From NCBI RefSeq assembly GCF_012489685.1, contig NC_080045.1, positions 6,577,001-6,641,000 on the forward strand: DNA of 64,000 nucleotides, written 5' to 3'. The notes under the pieces are model-generated. The model did not search any database, was not told where the DNA came from, and saw nothing but the letters and a program-made list of their open reading frames with translations. The translations under genes were made by a program, and so were the position numbers. This stretch comes from Lotus japonicus. Taxonomy: Eukaryota > Streptophyta > Magnoliopsida > Fabales > Fabaceae. Positions 44,094 through 57,415 of the stretch are shown piece after piece (within the stretch, counting starts at the first letter, position 1; each line of letters opens with the position of its first letter).

Positions 44094-47000
44094 TTATTGA
44101 GCAGGGTGCATGTTTATCCTTGTTCTTAGATCTGAGAATCTGCCTTCTAAAAGAGGTTTCGTGAGTATGTCAGCAAGTTGATCTTCTGTGTGTATATGAG
44201 ATATATCAATGTTTCCCTTTGCCACAAGGTCTCTAATGAAATGATGTTTGATCTCAATGTGCTTTGTTCTTGAATGCTGAACTGGATTCTTGGCAATATT
44301 GATGGCACTTGTGTTATCACATAAAAGAGGTATCCTGTTTTCATGAATGTTGTAATCCTCAAGTTGATGCTTTATCCATAGGAGTTGTGTACAACAAGAA
44401 CTTGCTGCCACATATTCAGCTTCAGCAGTGGATAAGGAAATAGTGCTTTGACGTTTACTTGTCCAGGATACTAAACAGTTTCCCAGAAAGTGACATCCTC
44501 CACTAGTGCTTTTCCGTTCAACTCGATCACCAGCATAATCCGCATCACAAAATCCTTTCAACCTGAAATCTTCACCTTTCTCATATAATAGACCAAGATT
44601 AGCAGTACCAATTAAATATCTAAAGATTCGCTTAACAGCACTAAGATGAGATTGTTGTGGGTTTACCTGAAACCTTGCACATAGACAAACGCTAAACATT
44701 ATGTCTGGTCTGCTGGACGTTAAATAAAGAAGTGAACCAATCATCCCTCTGTACGATGTTGGGTCAACTGGTGAACTTTCATCACTTTTGTCCAGAACAG
44801 TGTTGGGATACATAGGAGTACTCATCTCATTTGACTTGTGCATATTGTATTTCTTGAGCATATCCTTTATGTACTTGGACTGATGTATGAAGATCTTGTC
44901 TTTCTCTTGCTTGATTTGAAGTCCCAGAAAGAATTTCAGTTCTCCCATCATACTCATTTCAAATTCACTTTGCATGAGAGTAGAAAATTCTTTACATAGT
45001 TTATCGCTAGTTGCACCGAAGATGATATCATCAACATACAATTGTACAAGAATGTAGTCGTCCTTCAATTGCTTCCTGAAGAGGGTGTTGTCAATCTTTC
45101 CTCTTGAAAAACCATTCTTCATGAGAAAGTTGCTTAGACGATCATACCAAGCCCTTGGGGCTTGTTTTAAACCGTACAGAGCTTTCTTTAACCTGTACAC
45201 GTAGTCTGGAGTGGATGGTTCTTCAAAGCCTGGAGGTTGCTTCACATAGACTTCCTCTTCAATTACTCCGTTCAGAAAGACGCTTTTGACATCCATTTGA
45301 TATAGCTTGATGGAATGTTGACATGCAAAAGCTAGGAGTATTCTTATTGCTTCAATTCTTGCAACTGGTGCGAACGTTTCAGTGTAGTCAATTCCTTCTT
45401 GTTGGTTGTAACCTTGTGCTACTAGTCTCGCTTTGTTTCTAGTGACTTTCCCATTTTCATCCATCTTGTTTCTGAAGACCCATTTAGTACCAATGATAGA
45501 TTTTCCAGTTGGTCTTGGAACTAGGGTCCATACTTGACTTCTTTCAAATTGATTTAGTTCTTCTTGCATAGCCAGAATCCATCCTTCATCTTGTAGAGCC
45601 TCTTCAACGTTCTTTGGTTCAATCTCTGAGATGAATGCGCTGTTTGATTCTTCTCTGAATGCTGATCTGGTCTTTACTCTTTCTGATACACTTCCAATGA
45701 TTTGCTCTGGTGGATGATCACTTTTGTACTTCCACTCCTTTGGAAGTGAGATTCCGCTTGAAGTCATGACTTGGTCAGACTGTTCAGGAATAGTACCAAG
45801 AGGTGACGGAGATTGATCTTCATGAAATGATTCTGATGGTTGAGCTCTTGTTGTGTCTTCATCTACTTCATCATGATCTGATAGGTCTAGATTGAGAAAA
45901 TCTCTTTCTAAACGGTCAACGGCCTTGATTGAACTATCATCGAACTTGACATTGATAGATTCTTCAACAACTTTTGTTCTTGAGTTGTAAACTCTATAGG
46001 CTTTGGAGTGAGAAGAATATCCAAGGAGAATTCCTTGATCAGACTTATTGTCAAATTTTCCGATGTTGTCCTTGGTGTTGAGAATGTAACACTTGCATCC
46101 AAATGGATGAAAGTACGATACAGTTGGCTTTCTATCTTTCCATAGTTCATATGGAGTCTTTTTCAACATGGGTCGCATAGATATTCTATTCTGAATGTAG
46201 CATGCAGTTTCAATAGCTTCAGCCCAGAAATACTTTGGTAGGGAAGTTTCACTGAGCATTGTCCTTGCCATTTCTTGAAGTGATCTGTTCTTCCGTTCAG
46301 CTACACCGTTTTGCTGTGGTGTTCTTGGAGCTGAGAACTGATGGCTGATACCTTCTTGTGCACAGAATTTTTCAAAGTCTTCATTCACAAACTCTCCTCC
46401 TCTGTCACTGCGAATGGCTGTGATGCAGTAGCCCTTTTCATTTTGAACTCTTTTGCTGAAGATCTTGAATGCTTGGAATGTTTCATCCTTGCTTCTTAGG
46501 AAGTAGACCCAACAGAATCTTGTGTAGTCATCGATAATGACAAAACAAAATCTTTTTCCAGAAACACTAGCTACTCTAGTGGGACCAAACAAATCCATAT
46601 GTAAAAGGTCCAGAGGTTTGCTAGTACTAACAAAGTTTTTAGCACGACAGGAGGTACGATGCTGTTTGCTTTGAGTACATGCAGAACATGTAGCATCAGA
46701 TTTAATAGATAGTTTTGGCAAACCACGTACTAAGTCATTACTTATGATTTTAGTAATGGTCCTTAAGGATGCATGCCCTAGCTTCCTATGCCAAAGCCAT
46801 GTATTATCTTCTGATGATACTAGACAAGTTACATTTTGATTTGCTAGTTTTTCCAAGTTCGTCTTATATAGATTCCCTTGTCTCTGAGCTTCAAAGATGA
46901 TTTTGTCATCGGAATCAGTAACACTACACTTCACTTTATTAAAGGAAACAGTGAACCCACTATCACATAATTGACTTATGCTAAGTAGATTATGTTTTAA

Positions 47001-47231
47001 CCCTTCAACTAATAAGACATTATTAATTACTGGAAGAGGTTCCTTACCAACAGTACCTTCTCCAACAATGAATCCTTTTTGATTTCCACCAAAGGTTACA
47101 AATCCACCATCAGATCTAACTTGAATCTTGGGGAACATAGACTTTTCTCCCGTCATATGACGCGAGCATCCACTGTCCAGGTACCATTGTTGGCGTTTCC
47201 TTCGTTCTGTTAAGTAAATCTGCAACAGGAA
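44094..47231 (-). CDS. Sirevirus-like pol: protease, integrase, reverse transcriptase, RNase H (about 1043 aa)
   Basis: Single open frame. Protease [13 protein letters not shown] lies near the start. GAG-pre-integrase [12 protein letters not shown] (about residue 143) carries the zinc-binding His. The integrase core has [19 protein letters not shown] and [14 protein letters not shown], so all DDE positions are present. Reverse transcriptase has [50 protein letters not shown] and the catalytic [12 protein letters not shown]. RNase H has [29 protein letters not shown] and a terminal DILTKPL. No stop interrupts it. The frame opens only after a TAA at about 47232 and has no ATG at its start, so it must be made by frameshift from gag or by another route. 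Overlap with gag is about 115 nt in the +1 phase. Confidence 0.92.
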   Translation of the reverse strand, partial: FLLQIYLTERRKRQQWYLDSGCSRHMTGEKSMFPKIQVRSDGGFVTFGGNQKGFIVGEGTVGKEPLPVINNVLLVEGLKHNLLSISQLCDSGFTVSFNKVKCSVTDSDDKIIFEAQRQGNLYKTNLEKLANQNVTCLVSSEDNTWLWHRKLGHASLRTITKIISNDLVRGLPKLSIKSDATCSACTQSKQHRTSCRAKNFVSTSKPLDLLHMDLFGPTRVASVSGKRFCFVIIDDYTRFCWVYFLRSKDETFQAFKIFSKRVQNEKGYCITAIRSDRGGEFVNEDFEKFCAQEGISHQFSAPRTPQQNGVAERKNRSLQEMARTMLSETSLPKYFWAEAIETACYIQNRISMRPMLKKTPYELWKDRKPTVSYFHPFGCKCYILNTKDNIGKFDNKSDQGILLGYSSHSKAYRVYNSRTKVVEESINVKFDDSSIKAVDRLERDFLNLDLSDHDEVDEDTTRAQPSESFHEDQSPSPLGTIPEQSDQVMTSSGISLPKEWKYKSDHPPEQIIGSVSERVKTRSAFREESNSAFISEIEPKNVEEALQDEGWILAMQEELNQFERSQVWTLVPRPTGKSIIGTKWVFRNKMDENGKVTRNKARLVAQGYNQQEGIDYTETFAPVARIEAIRILLAFACQHSIKLYQMDVKSVFLNGVIEEEVYVKQPPGFEEPSTPDYVYRLKKALYGLKQAPRAWYDRLSNFLMKNGFSRGKIDNTLFRKQLKDDYILVQLYVDDIIFGATSDKLCKEFSTLMQSEFEMSMMGELKFFLGLQIKQEKDKIFIHQSKYIKDMLKKYNMHKSNEMSTPMYPNTVLDKSDESSPVDPTSYRGMIGSLLYLTSSRPDIMFSVCLCARFQVNPQQSHLSAVKRIFRYLIGTANLGLLYEKGEDFRLKGFCDADYAGDRVERKSTSGGCHFLGNCLVSWTSKRQSTISLSTAEAEYVAASSCCTQLLWIKHQLEDYNIHENRIPLLCDNTSAINIAKNPVQHSRTKHIEIKHHFIRDLVAKGNIDISHIHTEDQLADILTKPLLEGRFSDLRTRINMHPAQ

Positions 47232-48879
47232 TTATTGATTTCTTAGGTACCCAGATTTTCTTGGGTCCTATAGGGTTAGTTGCACGCTTGGGAGGAATCT
47301 TCTTCTCATAGAAGATTTTCTTTCCTTCCCTTTCTATTGAACAGTTCACAACAAATTTAGATTCACTATCAATAGAAGAAGTAAACGATATATCAGACAT
47401 AGTTTCATTAGACGGTTCACTGCTGTCAAAACCCAGACCACTTTTATCATATAGGTCTCTACTGTTTCCACATAGTTTAACTAAGTTGTCATGCCCTATT
47501 GTGAAAGTAGATAAATCATCAATCAAAACTTTGATTCTTTTCTTTAAAGCAGATACTTCCATTGTGGAGTCATGTTTCTTTAAAAACTCATTTTCATGAA
47601 AAATGGAATCTTTTTCTTTTAAAACTTTCTCATGTTCTTTTTGCAACTTGGAAAACTGTTTCTTCAGATTCTTGTATTTTTCAGATAAAGTGTAAGAATG
47701 TTCAAGCAGTTCATTAAACTCTTCTTCAAGATTTTCAGGTCTTACCTCATCATCTTCATCATCATCTGATCCATCTACTGAAGCCATGAGAGCGAATAGA
47801 GATTCTTCATCTTCTTCTTCCTCGTCATCTTCAGAGTTGTTCTCAGAATCATCCCAGCCAGTTACTAGAGCTTTCTTCTTCTTGTAGAATGGTTTCCTGA
47901 CAGGCTTTTTAGCTAGTCTAGGACAGTCTGGTTTGATGTGACCTGGCTTTTTGCATTCGAAACATGTAATGTTGCTTTTGTCTGCAGTTGAGGTGCTTTC
48001 ACCTTTGTGTGGAAAGGATTTCTTTTTCTGACTTGATTCTCTTTTGTTGTCCTTCTTCAGGCCTTTTCCTCTTTGTTGTTTGATCCACATCTTTTTAAAC
48101 TTTCTGTTGAACAGTGCTTGCTCATCATCGGACAGTTCTTCTGAGGAATCTTCTTCATCAGACATTTCTTTCGTCTGACTGTTTTTGGAGATGTTAGCTT
48201 TGAAGGCGATGCTTTTCTGCTTCTTTAGGCTTTCATCTTGAGAAAGTTCAATCTCATGAACCTTCAGAGATCCCAGGAGATCTTCAAGTTTTAGTGTGCT
48301 AAGATCTCTTGCTTCTTGGATAGCAGTAACTTTGGGTCTCCATCTTTTAGGAAGGCACCTCAGTATTTTTGTGATTTGATCAATGTGTGCGTATGTGCGA
48401 TCGAGATTTCGAAGACCATTGATAATGGTTTGAAATCTTGCGAACATTTCATCAATGGTTTCATTTTCCTTCATTTTGAAGGTTTCATATTCAGCCACTA
48501 GTAAACTTACTTTGGCTTGACGAACATTTGCTGTACCTTCATAGGCAAGCCCTAGTGCTTCCCATACTTCTTTGGCAGTTGCGAGTCCATCAACTTTGTC
48601 CAACTGAGCTTTGCTTAAGGCACATAAGAGAAATAGTTTTGCCTTTGAATTGAGTTGATAGTCTTTGCGTTGAGCTTCTGTCAGCTGATCTTTCTTGATG
48701 GGTTCACCAGCGTCATCTTTATAGACGATGTTGCCATTTTCAATGATATCCCACAACTTGTAGTTTGAGGATTCTATGAAAAGTTGCATGTGCGTCTTCC
48801 AGTAGGGATATTCGGTTCCATCAAAGAAAGGAGGCTTGTTGGTGGATGAGCCCGTAGCGATAGCTTGATCTTCTGCCAT
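47116..48879 (-). CDS. Sirevirus-like gag (587 aa)
   Basis: ATG at 48879, 60 nt downstream of the LTR. The N-terminal capsid-like region has [45 protein letters not shown] and [17 protein letters not shown], as in plant copia gag. A basic stretch precedes a CCHC zinc knuckle at about 303-316 ([14 protein letters not shown]). An acidic region (about 345-385) and a long coiled coil (about 390-460) follow. The C-terminal part overlaps the start of pol and ends at 47116. No internal stop. It packages element RNA in the virus-like particle by family analogy. Confidence 0.92.
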   Translation of the reverse strand: MAEDQAIATGSSTNKPPFFDGTEYPYWKTHMQLFIESSNYKLWDIIENGNIVYKDDAGEPIKKDQLTEAQRKDYQLNSKAKLFLLCALSKAQLDKVDGLATAKEVWEALGLAYEGTANVRQAKVSLLVAEYETFKMKENETIDEMFARFQTIINGLRNLDRTYAHIDQITKILRCLPKRWRPKVTAIQEARDLSTLKLEDLLGSLKVHEIELSQDESLKKQKSIAFKANISKNSQTKEMSDEEDSSEELSDDEQALFNRKFKKMWIKQQRGKGLKKDNKRESSQKKKSFPHKGESTSTADKSNITCFECKKPGHIKPDCPRLAKKPVRKPFYKKKKALVTGWDDSENNSEDDEEEEDEESLFALMASVDGSDDDEDDEVRPENLEEEFNELLEHSYTLSEKYKNLKKQFSKLQKEHEKVLKEKDSIFHENEFLKKHDSTMEVSALKKRIKVLIDDLSTFTIGHDNLVKLCGNSRDLYDKSGLGFDSSEPSNETMSDISFTSSIDSESKFVVNCSIEREGKKIFYEKKIPPKRATNPIGPKKIWVPKKSIIPVADLLNRTKETPTMVPGQWMLASYDGRKVYVPQDSS

Positions 48880-48938
48880 GGATCTTTACTCTACACCTGT
48901 TAAGATGTTAGTTCTAGAGCCTAAGCTCTGATACCAAT

Positions 48939-50313
48939 TGATATGTAAATAAGTAACACAAGAAAGGGGGGGTTTGAATTGTGTTCTTAAAAATTACTTG
49001 TTAAAACTTTAGTTTATGAAAAGAAGATAAGTTCTTAAGAAAATTGTTCTGGTGACTTTTCAAAAACTGTTTAGTGCAGCGGAAGTAAGTAAATAAAGCA
49101 GAACGATCAGCACACAGGAATTTATACTGGTTCACCCTAAACGATTGGGCTACGTCCAGTACTTGGCCACCACCAAGATTTTCACTAGCAAGTATCAAGG
49201 ACTTCTCCAATACAAGTATTAGACAGGACTTCTCCAAGTATTATCACAGACTTCTCCAAGTATTGTACAGGACTCCTCCTAGTATTATCACGGACTTCTC
49301 CAAGTATTGTACAGGACTCCTCCTACAATCAACAAGATTGTTTGGCTCTACAAGAAATCTCTTCTCAAAAGAGTTGGTGTAGACAATTTATGGCACTGGA
49401 ACTCTCAAGTGTTTTGGGTTCTGAAAGGACGTTGGACCACACAAGAGTTCAGAATCTAAGAGAGAAGTAAGAGAAGGGGTTTGACTCTTTTAAGGTTTGG
49501 TATTCTCTCTTGATTTAGCAGAGGTATGAGATCGGATTTTACTCTTAGGAAATCTGCTGTGAGCTTTTAATGCTTTGAAGAATGTTTTGATTAACTGCTC
49601 TGAGTTCTTTCTTTTCTTGCAATAAATTTCTCTTCTTGTCTTCAATCTTCAGATATGTCCTTTATATATGATCTTGCTAGTTGTGTAGCCGTTGAGACAC
49701 AAAATCTGGCCGTTGTTTGTAGCCGTTGTGAGTGTCATCTAACCATTGATTCAAATCTCCGGTTGGTAGCTTCATTAAATGCATGCTGCTGTTCAAAACT
49801 ATCCTTTAGCCAAAAAGGTGTACTTTGTCAGCTAGTAGGTGGTGATAGCTTTGGGCTACTTTGCAGAAGAGAGACATTTTGGAAAAGTGATGTTGACGTG
49901 TTGTCCTTTTTCCTCTTCATTGGTCATCGAGACTTCTCTCTTAAAAGATAAATCAGTTTGCACGTGACCAGATTAGTTTCCTTCTGACTAGAGCATGAGG
50001 CAAATATTTGAGATACAATTTTGACTTTCCCGCTCACAGACTTCTTCTGAAATTCTGAGGTATGACGTGGCATAGAACGATACAGAATAAGTGTCTTCCT
50101 TGTTTACTGGACGATGCGGTCATATCTTGCGTAAACTTCTTTTTCCTTATAAGGCTTAGACATATTCGTTGAAGCATGCGACCTTATAATATATATATTT
50201 CCTGAAAAATGTCATTAACATCTGGAATTAGATTTTAGTATAGAAAGGTATTTATAAAAATTGTTAGGATCAAAATAAGATTGAAACACGTTGTAACACG
50301 TTTGAACTTAACA
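48939..50313 (-). repeat. Sirevirus-like 5' LTR (1375 bp)
   Basis: Right-hand LTR, 5' in the sense direction. The primer site TTGGTATCAGAGC (minus strand, 48937-48925) directly follows it. Confidence 0.94.
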
Positions 50314-50318
50314 AAAGC

Positions 50319-53300
50319 CTCATAAGGTGTCATTCCAATACTAGAATGAAAACTGTTGTTATAAGTAAACTCGATCAACGGCAACAGCTCATCCCAGCTT
50401 TCTTGACTATCCAGAACACAGGCTCGCAGCAAGTCTTCCAATGACTGTATCGTCCTCTCTGTCTGTCCATCCGTCTGAGGGTGACCTCAACTTCGTCCCA
50501 AGCGCCTCGTGCAAGGCCTTCCAGAAATGCGAAGTAAACTTCGGATCTCTGTCAGAAACAATACTCGAGGGTACTCCATGAAGTCGTACAATCTCAGCGA
50601 CATACACTTTTGCTAGTGCCTCCACGTTGAACGTGGTCTTCACCGGTATGAAATGCGCTGATTTCGTCAAGCGGTCCACAATGACCCAAATGGAATCAAA
50701 TCTCTTCCTTGTAGCTGGCAAAGCTACCACGAAATCCATAGAGATACTGTCCCACTTCCACTTCGGCACATCAAGTGACTGTAACATACCCGCAGGCTTT
50801 TGGTGTTCTATTTTCGCCTTTTGACACGTCAAACATGCCGCCACAAACTCTGCTACATTCTTCTTCATTCCTGACCACCAGAAATTCAACTTTAGATCTT
50901 GGTACATCTTTGTCGATCCCGGATGAATACTCAATCTGCTCTTGTGACCTTCGTCAAGAATCATCCTTCTCAACTCCATGTCACATGGCACGCAAACACG
51001 TCCTTTGCAACGTAGAATGCCATCGGTTCCTACTTCGAAATCCGGCGCTTTTCCCAAAATGATCAAGTTCTGTTTCTCGATTAGCTCCTCATCTAACAAT
51101 TGCTTCACCTTGATCTCATTCAGGAAATCACTGGTGATCATCACCATCCCAAAGCTCAATTTTCCAGGTGTCACTTGCATACCCAAACTGAGGTCGCGAA
51201 AAGTCTCGATAAGTTCCAATTCCTTAATCATCAGCGATGAAACATGAATTGTCTGGCGACTCAGTGCGTCTGCTACAACATTTGCTTTTCCTTGGTGGTA
51301 CAACAAAGTGAAATCATAGTCCTTGATAAATTCCATCCAACGCCTTTGTCTCATATTCAGATCCTTCTGATCGAATACGTACTTCAGACTCTTGTGATCA
51401 CTAAAAACAGTGAAAGTGCTCCCATAAAGATAGTGCCTCCAAATCTTGAGCGCAAATACCACAGCTGCCAACTCCAAGTCATGCGTAGGATAGTTCTGTT
51501 CATGTATCTTCAACTGCCTTGAAGAATAAGCCACAGCCTTTCGATGTTGCATCAACACACAGCCCAACCCGTGGTACGAAGCATCGCAGTAAACCTCGTA
51601 AGGTTCCTCCTCTTGTGGTAATGTCAGAACTGGCGCGGTCGTCAAACGCTCCTTCATATCCTGAAAAATCTGTTCACAATCTTCTGTCCATGCGAAAGGT
51701 TGGTTCTTTCGGGTGAGTTTCGTCAATGGTCCTGCAATCTTAGCAAAACCTTCGATGAACCGTCGGTAATATCCAGCTAAACCGATGAAACTCCTTATAT
51801 CTGTCACAGTCTTAGGACGCTCCCATGCAAGTACCGCTTCCACTTTACTAGGATCCACAGCAATGCCCTCCTTTGAGATGACATGTCCTAGAAACTTTAC
51901 TTCTTCGAGCCAAAATTCACACTTTGCCGCGTTAGCATACAATACTTTCTCCCGAAGAACTTGCAATACTTGACGCAGATGTTCCTCGTGTTCCTTCCGA
52001 TCCTTGGAGTAGATCAGGATGTCGTCGATGAACACCACAACGAAACGATCCAAGAATGGATGGAAGATCCTATTCATGTAGTCCATAAACACCGCTGGTG
52101 CGTTCGTAACTCCAAACGGCATCACCAAGTACTCATAATGCCCATAGCGTGTTCTAAACGCGGTCTTTTGGATATCTTCATCTTTGACTCTAATCTTGTG
52201 ATATCCCGATCTCAGATCAATCTTCGAGAAAACAGCAACACCCTTCAATTGATCCATCAAATCGTCAATCCTCGGCAACAGATAACAGTTCTTTATTGTG
52301 ACTTTGTTCAACTTTCGATAGTCCACACAAAGTCGTGATCTTCCGTCTTTCTTCTTCACAAGCAGCACTGGCGCTCCCCACGGAGAAACGCTAGGTCGAA
52401 TAAACCCCTTCTTGGTTAAATCCTCAAGTTGACTCTTTAGCTCCGTTAGTTCTGCCGGTGTCATACGATACAGTGCGATTGATATAGGTCCAGTGCCTGG
52501 GACCATATCAATTGTGAACTCCATATCTCTGACTGGAGGTATTCCAGGTACGTCTTCGGGGAATACATCCTCGAAATCTTGCACAACAACAACTCCTTGT
52601 ACCCCATTCTCCTTAGCTTCCATCACCGTTGTTGACAGAAGGGAACTCAAAGCTCCTTTCCTCAAAGAGAGCTTCAAAAAGTACGAGTTCAGAAACTCGG
52701 CGAGTCCAGCATCGGGAAAGATAACTACCTTATTGGCGCAATCAAGAAGAACATGATGGTGGGACAACCAATCCATGCCTATGATCACATCCAATCCCTT
52801 GAGAGGTAAACAGATTAAGTTTGCTACAAACTTCTTATCTAGGTACATCCAAGGACATTCCAAACATGCAGTGTTAGTTACTAAGCTCTTAGATGCAGGG
52901 GTAGACACTGTCAAGTCAAATGGTAACTTTGACACTTCTAGCTTTAACCTTGTCGCACAAGCTATGTCTATAAATGAATGCGTAGCACCAGAATCAAATA
53001 GCGCGATAAGGGAATTACCCGCAATCTCGCAGGTACTGCGGATCAGACCATCGTTTTCCTCAGCTTCAGTTCCACTAATCGAGTAGACTCTTCCACCAGC
53101 AGTAGGCCTCCTAGCCCCAGCAACATTTGCAGCAACCTCGACCTTAGGAATCCTGCAATCCCTAGAATGATGGCATGTCTTGTTGCAGTTCCAGCACAAC
53201 TGAGGACCTTCAAGACAGTGGCTGGCATAATGTCCATTTTGGTTACACTTGAAGCAAGTCACACCCTCCAAACTCACTGACATGGGTCTCGGTGCAATTG

Positions 53301-54165
53301 CATTCCCACCCGAGGGATAAAAGGACCCAGAAGTTGTCCCCCTACCCTGAGGACGAACATACGACTTCTTCTGGAAATGCTTACCCTTGTCACCTCTTCC
53401 TTGGTTAGTCTTAGCCGGACCTCCACTTCCTTGGTACTTGCCCCTTGCGTTGTCGATAGCCTCAATCCCCTTGGTCTTCTCCACCAGCACTTGGTAGCGA
53501 TTCAGCCCCAGCGGTTGCACCGCCCTCTGCAGCTCATAACTCAGCCCATCAATGAAGCGCTCACACATATAGCCTTCATCTATCTGTCCCCTAAAGTAGC
53601 GAAAATGTTTCGCCAACGACTCCAATTTTGCAGCATACTCAGCAATGGTCATGCTTCCTTGACGAAGTCTCAGAAACTGTACCTCCTTAGCGGCTCTAGC
53701 GCTATTAGGAAAGTACTTGTCCAGGAAAGCCCCACGGAAACACTCCCAAGTGATGGCTTGATGGTTAGCCTCCATCATAGCCCTAGCCCCACGCCACCAA
53801 TACTCAGCTTCACCAGTCAGCAGGTAGGTCGCATAATCCACTTTCATCTCTGCAGTTGTACGCAGAAAGGTAAAGATCTTCTCCAACTCTTGGAGCCATA
53901 GGTCTGCCTCTTCCGGGTCGAAGCCCCCAGCGTACTTCGGTGGATCCTGACGCTTGAAATCATTCAGACCCCTGGTCTGAGCAGCAGCTAGTTCACGCTC
54001 CTCACGCTGAACAAAGCAAGCATTCTCTTCAGCTTGGTTCTGTGCAGTCACTATAACAGCAGCAGCAGCTCGTTGAGCTTCAGCTTCCTCCCTTGCAGCG
54101 GTGTTGGTAACTTGTTGTGCCATAAGGGCAGTTAGATTAGCAATAGCTTGCTCCATCGGATTCAT
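50319..54165 (-). pseudogene. Chromovirus gag-pol, upstream part
   Basis: The likely start is ATG at 54165 ([18 protein letters not shown]), though the frame is open from 54240. Gag core: [34 protein letters not shown]. Two CCHC knuckles: [14 protein letters not shown] and [14 protein letters not shown]. Protease: [14 protein letters not shown]. Reverse transcriptase: [47 protein letters not shown]. RNase [30 protein letters not shown]. Integrase: [38 protein letters not shown]. The frame stays open to about 50484, where a small deletion removes part of the conserved block before HPQTDGQTE and shifts the frame. The remainder ([20 protein letters not shown]) runs on to the copia insertion at 50318. 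Confidence 0.92.
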
Positions 54166-54240
54166 ATTGTCTGAACCTTGAGTCTCGTTCAGTTGTGGAC
54201 ACCTCCTGTTCCTGTTTTCATGAACAGTCAAAGACCACAA

Positions 54241-54498
54241 CAGATACTCAGGTCAGAACAACACGAAGTTCTATAATAACTAACTATGTATATACTTATA
54301 TCAAATGTATAATTAACAATAACTAGCATAAGGTTATTCACCTACGAACAACCTTCAAAAATAATCTATATATACAGTAATCAAGCACACTCTTCCTCCG
54401 ATTGACACCCCATCAATCGGTCTCAGAGTTCAAACATCTTAAGCAGACACTCTACCCAAAAGCTCTGGTTTTCTAGACCAAAGCTCTGATACCACAAT
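54241..54498 (-). promoter_or_regulatory. Chromovirus leader with initiator-Met primer site
   Basis: On the minus strand the 5' LTR is followed by ATTGTGGTATCAGAGCTTTG. TGGTATCAGAGC is the standard plant primer site for the 3' end of initiator tRNA-Met. The rest is noncoding leader. Confidence 0.88.
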
Positions 54499-57415
54499 TG
54501 TAACGCCCCAATTTCTCAACTGAGGAGTCACATTAGTCACCTAACAAAGTCTAAGGACTATTTCGTAATCCTAAGAAAACACGATAATTTTTTTCCTTTT
54601 CAAAACAACTAAACACAGTTTAATACATAACATAGTCTTAATTAAACAACTCGTTCCCGACATATAATAATAATGTCTTACAATAGCATAAGCAAGTTTC
54701 CAAAATAAGTACGCACACTTAAACAGTGGCGAAACAGGGTTTTATAGGAGAGTTTTCAGATAACGAAGAAGACTCAAAGCATAAACTATTAAGTGGAAAC
54801 TATACAGCTTCTTCCATCCTTGCTCCTCCGGTTACTATCCCTCCTCCATCTCAGAAGGGCTAAGCATCGCCAGAAGGCTCTTCATCGCCTAATAGCGTTA
54901 AGCGCCCAAATAACAAGTAGCAAATAGAAAGGGTTAACTCCATGCAATTACCACGTATAAAAGAGAAAATCATGCTATTCAAATTTAATTACCTAGCATG
55001 GTAAATAAACTAGCAACTTAAGTTAATCCAGATATCAACAAAACCAGCAATATAACTAAACTCATATATCAACAACTTAACATAGATTAACTCAGATAAT
55101 AATAACCTCAACAATGTAATCAGATATCAATAAACCAATAACTAAAATCCAACAACATAGGGTCAGGTGTTAGTTCCCTATAATGCAACTATATGCTGCT
55201 ACCAAAATGGATCGATCAATAACGTCTCGCAAGACAGGACAATCACGCGGGACCACACCCCACCTCATCACCACTTTAGAACATCTCGCAAGATGGGACA
55301 ATCACGCGGGACCACACCCCACCTCATCGTCACTGTATAACGTCTCGAAGGATGGGACAATCACGCGGGACCACACCCCACCTCATCGCCACTTAAAGAC
55401 CAAGCCCTATATGCCAAGTCAATCAACAAAAATGCCCAAACCAATGATTTATTCGGAGTAACCACATGTTATTCCTATTATCAACGAACATAACTCAATT
55501 CAATTGCATACCAACTCAGTTCAATGACAGAAACCAGTAAACGGCCGAAGCCTCTCAGAAAATGGAGACACACGTCTCAATAAGTTCACTCGGCTGAAGC
55601 CTCCAGAAAACATTTTCCCAGTTCAACACAACAGTCATAATCAAATGTCAATCAATTTAAACACCTTCATCTCAAACGCATGCAGTGCGATAAAAGCATG
55701 CAAGACTCAAAGACGCGTTAAAACTGAGTTACCCTTACCTTCGTGAGTAGAAGTTGTGCATGGAAATTGCGAACCTAGAACAAGGAAACACAATCATCAA
55801 CACAAGCCTCACTAGGAGAAACACGATCTAATAATACGAATCGAAATCGTAAAAAACGCTTTTAAAGCTTCAGAGTTCATATTTAGGCACAAATTGACAG
55901 CAGAACTTCATTTGCTAAAACGCGCATAACTTGAGCTACAGAACTCGGAATGACATGAAACCAACGCCAAAATTTCGACAATTGAAAGAGCTACGCTATA
56001 GCTCAGGTCATAGAGACCCAAAAATTATTTTTGGACACGGTACCCTAACAAACAGGTTTCGGCCACTTTAGAAAATAGGGTTTCCGAACTTTTTCTTCGA
56101 TCTAAATCAATTCCTAGGTATTCTTAGGCGATATCTAGGCCAGGGAAACTCTCAGAAAAATTATCGGATCGAAAACTATAACAGGGGTATTTTAGTCAAG
56201 ATTTTTAGCTCGGAAACTCAAAATCAGAATTTCGAAAAATAAATTGGATGAGGTCGATACCAACGACGATTATGATGACTAATCCTACTGACGCTAAGCT
56301 CAGTCGAGAGTTTTTGACTCAAAAAGCGGAACCTCAGCATAAAATGGGTATTTTGAGCAGAATTGAAGTTCTGCGGCGATTCGACGAGATTCGGCGAAAT
56401 GTAATTCGCTAAACATGCTCTTGGGCACGCAGGGAATAAGTTTAGACAGAGAAATCAAGTTATTTGGACAGTTTTACAAAAAGCTCAAAACTTTGAGCAC
56501 ATAAAGACATAGAGAAAAGCGACAGAATTTACGATCAGAGGTAAGGAAAAGCATCAGTACCTCGAGGCCTACGCGTAGCAACGAACTGTGCGACGATCAG
56601 ACAAGAATCGGCGAAAATCAAATCTCCCCTCCTTCCTCCTCAAGCTCTCGGTCGTGTGTGTGTGTTGGTGGTGATGTTTTTATTTTTTTTCATTTTTCAA
56701 GCTATTTATAGAAAATGGAAAACGCGGGAAAATGAATATTTCGCTATTCCGATTTTTCCTTCACATTCCTCTGTGAATTATAAGATAGAATCCGGCGACA
56801 GAATTTCAAAACTCGAAACAGGTTTCTTGGAATTTAAGCAAACGATTCACTAACGGTGTTAATCGATTTAACCCGAAAAGTTACTTTTTGCAGTTGATGT
56901 CGGATGACAAAACTTCCTTTTGAAGAAAGATTGGAAACATCGAAAGAAATGGGTGCATGCGTGTGGAATCTTCGTTTGAAACTCCGAATAGAAAAAGTCT
57001 TCATCAACAGTTTACTTTAAGGTTCTTGAGCTATCAGGGATTCAGTTTCGGCAAACTTCCGAGAATCGAAAACGATCATTCGTACATTCCAGGGTTTCTT
57101 GTCGAAACACTCGTCATGGAAAGGAATAAGAGAAGTTCTTATATTCCTCTGAATATTTTTTAATATCGTTTCTACAGTGCTTTAAGAGCAAATTAACCAT
57201 TTACTAACGTTTTCGCCCTAAGGCGGAAGTGAATGAAACTCGTGCTATAACCTATAGCGACTATATAACTATTCTTAACCATTTCCTGAACTTTCTTCTT
57301 CATAACGCTAATCAAAACATTAAACACGAGTCAAGTTCCTCTCACGCTTACACATAATCCTATGCGTGAGTTGGAAATTAATTATTTATTTAATTCTAAA
57401 ATCTTGGGTCTTACA
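54499..57415 (-). repeat. Chromovirus 5' LTR (2917 bp)
   Basis: Right-hand LTR. Shares the 60-bp tandem array (55218-55396) and differs from the left LTR by scattered substitutions and small indels. Confidence 0.93.

Larger units (their letters stand above)
39415..50318 (-). mobile_element. Ty1/copia element, Sirevirus (SIRE/Maximus)-like, very young
   Basis: Complete 10.9-kb element on the minus strand. LTRs 39420-40794 and 48939-50313 are both 1375 bp, start TGATATGTAAAT and end CTTAACA, with perfect 5-bp duplications AAAGC (39415-39419, 50314-50318). TTGGTATCAGAGC next to the right LTR is the initiator-Met primer site; AAAAAGGGGGAGAT next to the left LTR is the polypurine tract. Three long ORFs are open in the sense order gag, pol, and an ORF in the env position. 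By eye the LTRs differ at one base (near 40484/50003). The gag and pol motifs and the third ORF after pol fit the Sirevirus group. Confidence 0.94.
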
